From DASZGI01 sp035938995 (GTDB lineage Bacteria > Actinomycetota > Actinomycetes > Streptomycetales > Catenulisporaceae), in NCBI RefSeq assembly GCF_035938995.1, contig NZ_DASZGI010000235.1, forward strand, positions 1-18,239: DNA of 18,239 nucleotides. Direction: 5' to 3'. A model generated the notes under the pieces. The model did no database searches. It worked only from the letters and a program-made list of their open reading frames with translations, and was not told the origin of the DNA. Shown here one piece after another: positions 13,455 to 18,239 of this stretch. Numbering within the stretch: position 1 is the first letter of the stretch; every line of letters begins with the position of its first letter. A program made the position numbers and the translations under genes.

Positions 13455-15374
13455 GTGCTCGGCATGGGGACGGGGCCAGGCGTGTCGGGATGGCAGAGCA
13501 TGGCGCCCTTCATGATGCGCGGGCGCGACGCGGTCCCGCCGCAGAAGCTCAAGCCGGGAACGCTGCGCCGCATCGGGGGCCTGGCCAGGCCGCTGCGCGC
13601 GATCATCAGCGTCTTCCTGGCGCTGACCGTCGTGGACGCCGTCCTCGGCGTGCTGCCGCCGCTGATCGCGCAGCGCATCGTGGACCACGGCATCCTCAAG
13701 CACGACGCGTCCCTGGTGACCGCCCTCGCCCTGGTCATCGCCGGAATCGCGGTGTTCGACGCCGGAGTCGGCCTGTACTCCCGCTTCCTGTCCGCGCGGA
13801 TCGGCGAGGGCCTGATCGCCCTGCTGCGCGGCAAGGTCTTCAGCCACGTGCAGCGCATGCCGATCGCCTTCTTCACCCGTACCCAGACCGGCGCCCTGGT
13901 GTCCCGGCTCAACAGCGACGTGCTCGGCGCCCAGCGCGCGTTCACCTCCACGCTGTCGAGTGTCGTCTCCAACTTCGTCTCGCTCGTGCTGACCGCCGCG
14001 ACGATGCTTTACCTGTCGTGGCAGATCACCCTCGCCGCGCTCGTCCTGCTGCCGATCTTCGTGGTCCCGGCGAGGTTCATGGGCCGCCGCATCCAGTCGC
14101 TCACGCGCGAGCAGATGCAGCTCAACGCCGACATGTCGACGATGTCCACCGAGCGGTTCAACGTCTCGGGCGCGCTGCTGGCCAAGCTCTTCGGCCGCCC
14201 CGAAGAGGACGACGCGCTGTATCAGGGCAAGGTGGACCGGGTCCGCGCGATCGGCGTGCGCATCGCGATGTCCAGCGGCGGCTTCTTGACCGCGCTCACC
14301 CTCGTGGCCTCGCTCGCCACCGCGATGGTGTACCTGATCGGCGGCCGGATGGCGGTCGACGGCTCGCTCACCCTCGGCACGATGCTCGCGCTCGTCGGCC
14401 TGCTCGGCCGCCTCTACGGGCCGCTCACCGCGCTCTCGAACGTCCGGATCGACGTGATGACCGCGCTGGTCTCCTTCGACCGGGTCTTCGAACTGCTCGA
14501 CCTGCCGCCGATGGTGACGCAGCGGCCCGACGCGGCGGTGGTCCCGCCCGGCCCGCCGGTCATCGAGTTCGACCACGTCGCGTTCAAGTACCCGACCGCC
14601 GCCGAGGTGTCCCTCGCGTCGCTGGAGTCCGTCGCGGTGCTCGACCAGGCGCCCTCCGCGCAGGTGCTGCACGAGATCACCTTCCGCGCCGAGCCCGGCA
14701 CGATGACGGCGCTGGTCGGGCCGTCCGGGGCGGGAAAGACCACCATCACGGCGCTGGCCGCGCGCCTTTACGACGTGACCGGGGGAGAGGTGCGTGTCGG
14801 CGGCCTCGACGTGCGCGACGTGACTATGGACTCGCTGCGCGCCCGCATCGGCGTGGTGACGCAGGACGCTCACATGTTCCACGACACGATTCGCAACAAC
14901 CTGATGTACGCCCGGCCGGACGCCACCGAGGGCGAGCTGGTCGGAGCGTTGCAGGACGCGCAGATCTGGGACCTGGTCGGCGGCCTGCCGGATGGCTTGG
15001 ACACCGTCGTCGGCGACCGCGGATATCGGCTGTCCGGCGGGGAGAAGCAGCGCATCGCGATCGCGCGGCTGCTGCTCAAGGCGCCGGACGTGGTGGTGCT
15101 CGACGAGGCGACCGCGCATCTGGACTCCGAATCGGAGGCCGCGGTGCAACGCGCCCTCGCACGAGCGCTGCGTGGACGCACGTCCCTGGTCATCGCGCAC
15201 CGGCTTTCCACGGTGCGCGACGCGGATCAGATCCTGGTGATCGACGAGGGCCGGATCGTGGAGCGCGGAACGCACACGGCCCTGCTCGCCGACGACGGCC
15301 TCTACGCCGACCTGTACCGCACCCAGTTCGCCTCCCAGGAGACGACAGACCCCGCTCCTGCTGCTTCCGTCTGA
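13455..15374 (+). CDS. ABC exporter, fused permease and ATPase
   Basis: A 639-residue type IV (exporter) ABC half-transporter, expected to work as a homodimer in the inner membrane. Residues about 48-330 hold the six-helix transmembrane domain, with hydrophobic stretches from IISVFLALTVVDAV onward and the coupling-helix region RMPIAFFTRTQTGALVSRLNSDV. The nucleotide-binding domain has Walker A GPSGAGKTT (about 422-430), Q-loop VTQD, signature LSGGEKQ (about 525), Walker B VVLDEATAHLD (about 546) and the H-loop in IAHRLST. An insertion between the first strand of the ATPase and Walker A (about 378-400, AAEVSLASLESVAVLDQ) is longer than usual. Substrates range from lipids to drugs and peptides; none can be assigned. 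GTG at 13455 has AGG-containing sequence about 7-11 nt upstream; ATG at 13464 is an alternative. Confidence 0.92.
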   Translation: MLGMGTGPGVSGWQSMAPFMMRGRDAVPPQKLKPGTLRRIGGLARPLRAIISVFLALTVVDAVLGVLPPLIAQRIVDHGILKHDASLVTALALVIAGIAVFDAGVGLYSRFLSARIGEGLIALLRGKVFSHVQRMPIAFFTRTQTGALVSRLNSDVLGAQRAFTSTLSSVVSNFVSLVLTAATMLYLSWQITLAALVLLPIFVVPARFMGRRIQSLTREQMQLNADMSTMSTERFNVSGALLAKLFGRPEEDDALYQGKVDRVRAIGVRIAMSSGGFLTALTLVASLATAMVYLIGGRMAVDGSLTLGTMLALVGLLGRLYGPLTALSNVRIDVMTALVSFDRVFELLDLPPMVTQRPDAAVVPPGPPVIEFDHVAFKYPTAAEVSLASLESVAVLDQAPSAQVLHEITFRAEPGTMTALVGPSGAGKTTITALAARLYDVTGGEVRVGGLDVRDVTMDSLRARIGVVTQDAHMFHDTIRNNLMYARPDATEGELVGALQDAQIWDLVGGLPDGLDTVVGDRGYRLSGGEKQRIAIARLLLKAPDVVVLDEATAHLDSESEAAVQRALARALRGRTSLVIAHRLSTVRDADQILVIDEGRIVERGTHTALLADDGLYADLYRTQFASQETTDPAPAASV

Positions 15375-15422
15375 CCCGCGACGGCCCGGATCGGTCGCCC
15401 CGAATCGATCAGCGGCGTCCGG

Positions 15423-16001
15423 TCACCTCAACAGCGTCATCCCGAACTCCGCCGCCACCGGCGACGGCACCTTCGCCTTGGCCGCCGCCGGACGGCGGGT
15501 CACCGGGGCCTCCGGATCTCCGGGCTGCGCGGCGACGCGGGTGAAATCGATGCGCGCCCCGTCCGGCAGCGCCCGGGCCAGCTCCGCGGCGATCCGCGGC
15601 CACGCCCCCACCTGCTGCCAATCGCGCAGCCGCCGCCAACAGGTCATCCCAGAGCCGAGGCCGAGTTCCTTAGGCAGCCGCTCGAAGCCGATGCCACGCG
15701 CCAGCACCACCAGGATTCCGGTGAGGACGGCCCGGTCGTCCAGCGGCTTGCGCCCCGGATAGCGCCGCCGCCGCGCCTTCTGTGGGATCAGCGGCTCGAC
15801 CACGTCCCATACCGCGTCCGTGATGACCGGGTCGGTGCGCGGCAGGTCGATCCGCCGAGGCCGCGGCACGCGGGGCAGCCCGGAGCCGAGCATCGGCGCC
15901 CCGATCGCGCTCGGGCTGAGCGGGCCGAGGCCGGCCGGTCCACGCGGGGCGCGCGGCCGGGCCGGCGCGGCGAGCGAGGCGGGAGCGGCGACGCGCGCCA
16001 T
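15423..16001 (-). CDS. Stand-alone N-terminal domain of IS5-family transposase (DUF4096-like)
   Basis: A 192-residue reading frame. Residues about 58-155 (from DPVITDAVWDVVEPLIP through YPGRKPLDDRAVL, GIGFERLPKELG and GSGMTCWRRLRDWQ to RIDF) match the N-terminal DNA-binding domain of IS5-group transposases, the part normally encoded by the first of two frames. The DDE catalytic region that should follow is absent: the frame diverges into an Ala/Pro/Lys tail and stops 48 bp from the ABC exporter gene. The first about 50 residues are Pro/Ala/Arg-rich and unlike the transposase. No inverted terminal repeats or target duplication were recognised. It is either a decayed remnant or a domesticated DNA-binding protein; the intact frame favours the latter slightly. 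The start is uncertain: ATG 16001 has no clear ribosome binding site, and GTG 16031 is possible. Confidence 0.6.
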   Translation of the reverse strand: MARVAAPASLAAPARPRAPRGPAGLGPLSPSAIGAPMLGSGLPRVPRPRRIDLPRTDPVITDAVWDVVEPLIPQKARRRRYPGRKPLDDRAVLTGILVVLARGIGFERLPKELGLGSGMTCWRRLRDWQQVGAWPRIAAELARALPDGARIDFTRVAAQPGDPEAPVTRRPAAAKAKVPSPVAAEFGMTLLR

Positions 16002-16350
16002 GGCGGCGGAAAGACTCGGCGGCTCTGACACGCCCCGTACAACGGCCGGATCGGCGTACCGGTCACGGCTTGGCGCGCACCCGCGGGCGGCGTCCGGGGG
16101 ACCTGGATGCTGATGCGGCGCGCGGCCAGAGGTTTGATTCACCACGGTGCCTGTGACTCTGTCGGGCCGACGGCGGTTGCGTCCATCGGTCCGCGGGTTT
16201 TTCACCCGCATGGCGTTGTCCACCCGGATGGCTCCGTGCCCGCCGCCGCCACGCGGCCCGGTCCCGACCAGCGTGGTCGGAACTGGCGTGGCCGTGCCAT
16301 GGTCGGCGCGGGAAGCCGGTGCGCAGAGGGTGACCACTACACTGCGTCTC
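16002..16350. other. Intergenic region between divergent transposase-like and unknown genes
   Basis: The frame of the next gene stays open leftwards to 16147, but its translation there is Arg/Pro-rich and looks non-coding. Visible structures are a 15-bp dyad CGACCA-GCG-TGGTCG (16265-16279) about 72 bp before the start of the next gene, and two CACCCGxATGGC words 18 bp apart (16203-16214, 16221-16232). No gene is supported. Confidence 0.4.
16338..16343 (+). promoter_or_regulatory. Putative -10 (TACACT), leaderless start of unknown gene
   Basis: TACACT followed by 7 nt and GTG at 16351. It supports that start over the upstream in-frame codons back to 16147. Confidence 0.45.
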
Positions 16351-17352
16351 GTGTACGCGGACATCGACGGCTCCGGCGACGGCCAGGGGCCCGGTTCTGA
16401 CGCCGACCCGGACTCCGATCCGCTGTGGCCCTTCGGCGACGAGGTGGCCACGGCGCTGCTCGGACTGCTCGAGGTGGAGCTGCGGCGGCGGGGCCGGCGC
16501 TGGCGGGTGACCGGCCGGGACCGCCTGGAGCTCGCGGCCGGCGACACGCCGTGGCCCGGTGATCCGCTGGACCTGCGGCCGCTGCGCGCGCGGATGGACC
16601 GGTGCGCGAAGGCGGACTGGCCGGAGCTGGTCGAGCAGTATGTGAGCGAGCTGATTTCCGGATCGGCGGCCTGGCTGCGCGCCCGGGGGCCGCTGCGCAG
16701 CAGGATCCTGCCGGCCGACGCGGCCGCGGCGCACGAGCCGGGAACGCTGTGGCGCACCGTCGCGGACGGACTGGTCGAGGCCGTGGTGACCGAGGAGCCG
16801 GTCGTCGCCGCGGCGGCGGAGTCGGGGAGCGCGGTCGCCACCGTGCCCCGGCCCAAGGCCGGCGGCGAACTGCTGACCGCCGGGGACGCGGTCGGCTGGG
16901 GCGTCGAGCCGGACGCGGTGTTCGCCGCGGCCCGGGACAACGTGCGCGCGGCCGGCCGCCTTGACCTGGAACGGTTCGCCCTGGACGGCACCGACCTGAT
17001 CGCCCTGTTCGGCCCGACCCACTACGCCGCCACGCACGTGCTGTGGCTCGACGACTATCTCACCGGCATCGACGGCTGGACCGGGGCGAACGGTGCCCTG
17101 GTGGTGCTGCCGCACCGGCATCTGGTCGCGGTCCACCCGATCGAGTCCGCCGCCGTGGTGCCCGCCGCCGGGACGCTGCTGCATTTCGCGGCGCAGCAGT
17201 TCGAGACCTGCCCGGGGCCGATCTCCGACCAGCTGTACTGGTGGCAGGACGGAGCGCTGTGCCGCCTACCCTCGGACAGCGTCGGGGAGACCCTCCAGCT
17301 TTTCCCCACCGAGCGCTTCGCCGCCCTGCTCGACCGGCTCCGCGCCGCCTGA
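16351..17352 (+). CDS. Hypothetical protein, 333 residues
   Basis: I do not recognise the family. From GTG at 16351 the protein opens with MYADIDGSGDG and an Asp/Gly/Pro-rich, probably disordered stretch (1-25). The body is mixed alpha/beta and soluble: charged helices (about 29-55 and 78-115), then a C-terminal half with strand-like segments LIALFGPTHYAATHVLWLDDYL, GALVVLPHRHLVAVHPI and a terminal QLFPTERFAALLDRL. There is no signal peptide or membrane helix, and no clear catalytic motif beyond the paired His in LPHRHLVAVHP. The regular C-terminal half suggests a real conserved domain. Its last 87 nt overlap, on the opposite strand, the end of the SURF1 gene. The TACACT hexamer chooses this start; translation from 16147 would add 68 Arg/Pro-rich residues. 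Confidence 0.7.
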   Translation: MYADIDGSGDGQGPGSDADPDSDPLWPFGDEVATALLGLLEVELRRRGRRWRVTGRDRLELAAGDTPWPGDPLDLRPLRARMDRCAKADWPELVEQYVSELISGSAAWLRARGPLRSRILPADAAAAHEPGTLWRTVADGLVEAVVTEEPVVAAAAESGSAVATVPRPKAGGELLTAGDAVGWGVEPDAVFAAARDNVRAAGRLDLERFALDGTDLIALFGPTHYAATHVLWLDDYLTGIDGWTGANGALVVLPHRHLVAVHPIESAAVVPAAGTLLHFAAQQFETCPGPISDQLYWWQDGALCRLPSDSVGETLQLFPTERFAALLDRLRAA

Positions 17353-18186
17353 CTCCGACGCCGCCCGCGCCCGCGCCGCTTTGGCCTCTGCCTCCCGTGC
17401 GTCCTGCGCTTCCTGCGCCGCCCGGGCGAGGTCGTCCGCCTCGCGCCGGATCAGCAGGAACCAGGTCACCGGCATGACCAGCGCGAACACCCACCACTGG
17501 ATCATGTACGCGATGTACATCGTGTTGTCGTAGGCGGGGTTCGGAATCGGGCTCGCCGCATCCGGGGAGCTGTTCGCCGGGGTCGAGGACGTCAGCTGCA
17601 GCGCGCCGTCGCGCAGCGGGTACGGGACCTTCGAGGCCACGTCGACCTTTGAGATCAGCGCGATCTCGTCGGAAGGCAGTTGAGCGGTGTCGTCCTTGAT
17701 GCGGGTATCGCCGGTGGTCTCGTCGGGCTGGAGCGAACCGGTGACGGTCACCGTCCCCGAAGGCACCGGAGGAAAGGCGGGATGCTCGGTCGGCCCGCCT
17801 GTCTGCGATTCGGCGACCCACCCCTGGTTCACCAGGACCGCGCTCCCGTCGGACAGCACCAGGGGAGTGACGACGTACCAACCCGGCTCGCCGTTCTGGG
17901 ACCGGTTGCGCACCATCACCTGGTGCGCGGTGTCATAGCGGCCGGTCGCGGACAGCATCGTCCACTGCTGCGGCTGCGTGACGAAGTGCCCAGCGGCGTC
18001 GGCCGAGTCAAGCGGCGCGGGCTGAGCGGCGAGAGCGCGCAGCACGACGCCCTGCGAGACGTCCCGATCGTGCCACAGGGAGCGCTGCCACTGCCCGGCC
18101 ACGATGAACCCCGGGATGAGGATCAGCCAGGTGAGCGCGTGAAACGCGAGCCACTTGGGCGTGAACACGAAGCGGTACGAACGCAC
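17266..18186 (-). CDS. SURF1 family protein, cytochrome c oxidase assembly
   Basis: A 306-residue membrane protein of the SURF1 family, which helps insert heme a into subunit I of the aa3-type terminal oxidase. The N-terminus reads RSYRFVFTPKWL followed by a transmembrane helix (about 11-32). The extracytoplasmic core contains the hallmark PGWYVVTPLVLSDGSAVLVNQGWV region, and a second helix near the end lies in YIAYMIQWWVFALVMPVTWFLLI. A charged Ala/Glu/Arg-rich cytoplasmic tail of about 60 residues follows. GTG at 18186 is preceded by TACCGT and 6 nt, so a leaderless start; TTG at 18201 would add five residues. The tail-coding region overlaps the convergent unknown gene by 87 bp. No other oxidase assembly gene is visible in the window. 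Confidence 0.9.
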   Translation of the reverse strand: MRSYRFVFTPKWLAFHALTWLILIPGFIVAGQWQRSLWHDRDVSQGVVLRALAAQPAPLDSADAAGHFVTQPQQWTMLSATGRYDTAHQVMVRNRSQNGEPGWYVVTPLVLSDGSAVLVNQGWVAESQTGGPTEHPAFPPVPSGTVTVTGSLQPDETTGDTRIKDDTAQLPSDEIALISKVDVASKVPYPLRDGALQLTSSTPANSSPDAASPIPNPAYDNTMYIAYMIQWWVFALVMPVTWFLLIRREADDLARAAQEAQDAREAEAKAARARAASESGGAEPVEQGGEALGGEKLEGLPDAVRG

Positions 18187-18192
18187 ACGATG

Positions 18193-18198
18193 ACGGTA
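18193..18198 (-). promoter_or_regulatory. Putative -10 (TACCGT), leaderless SURF1 transcript
   Basis: TACCGT on the minus strand, 6 nt, then GTG at 18186. The hexamer lies inside the longer TTG-started reading, so the two start models exclude each other. Confidence 0.4.
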
Positions 18199-18239
18199 CA
18201 ACGCGCACGCCCGCGGCTCGCCACCGCCCCCGACGGGAT

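Noticed and set aside
13392..15275. 627-residue minus-strand reading frame opposite the ABC exporter
   Set aside because: Its translation is Arg/His/Asp/Gly-rich without any domain motif, typical of antisense frames opposite GC-biased genes; the plus-strand frame has full ABC motifs.
15375..16150. Complete IS5-type insertion sequence
   Set aside because: No DDE catalytic region, no second frame and no recognisable inverted ends around the transposase-like domain.
16214..16223. DnaA-box-like word TTGTCCACC
   Set aside because: A single imperfect copy without clustering or AT-rich DNA; no sign of a replication origin.
16147..16350. N-terminal extension of the unknown protein
   Set aside because: The added 68 residues are Arg/Pro-rich with no domain, and a -10-like hexamer positioned for GTG 16351 favours the shorter form.

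Overview
The window is very GC-rich, with strong third-position GC bias and many overlapping spurious antisense frames. Its gene content (SpoIIE-type phosphatase with PAS and GAF domains, bacterial terpene synthase plus P450, ABC-F ATPase, ROK repressor, GlxA-type AraC regulator, actinobacterial SURF1) points to a filamentous or related actinomycete. I cannot name the genus. No rRNA, tRNA, CRISPR array or intact insertion sequence was seen.

Layout. (1) 1-2794: a probable start of a MOSC-domain gene runs off the left edge. Behind it on the same strand lie an MBL-fold hydrolase and a DJ-1/AraC (GlxA-type) regulator, and a rhodanese gene diverges from the regulator. A 19-bp box, 16/19 identical and in the same orientation relative to each target gene, lies upstream of both the hydrolase and the rhodanese. 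A degenerate tandem array of four units sits between hydrolase and regulator. This looks like a small self-contained regulon, perhaps linked to reactive sulfur. (2) 2833-4564: a PAS-GAF-PP2C (SpoIIE/RsbU-type) phosphatase whose stop codon is built into a long hairpin. (3) 4833-7210: a cytochrome P450 and a class I terpene synthase, convergent and almost touching, forming a minimal terpenoid locus. (4) 7471-11003: an ABC-F ATPase, a 72-residue helix-turn-helix protein with a structured leader, and a crotonase-fold protein. (5) 11152-13367: a ROK-family regulator with a degenerate zinc motif, convergent with an SGNH hydrolase. (6) 13455-15374: a single-gene ABC exporter. (7) 15423-16001: a stand-alone N-terminal domain of an IS5-type transposase without a catalytic domain. 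(8) 16351-18186: an unrecognised 333-residue protein whose 3' end overlaps, antiparallel, the end of a SURF1 gene.

A feature that runs through the window is that several genes have a TAnnnT hexamer 6-8 nt before the start codon and no Shine-Dalgarno sequence. This is the signature of leaderless transcripts, and it decides several start calls (regulator, ABC-F, ROK, SGNH, unknown protein, SURF1). Other genes (phosphatase, terpene synthase, helix-turn-helix protein, crotonase) have clear ribosome binding sites. Convergent or operon-end junctions often carry strong GC hairpins without U tracts, as is usual in this group.
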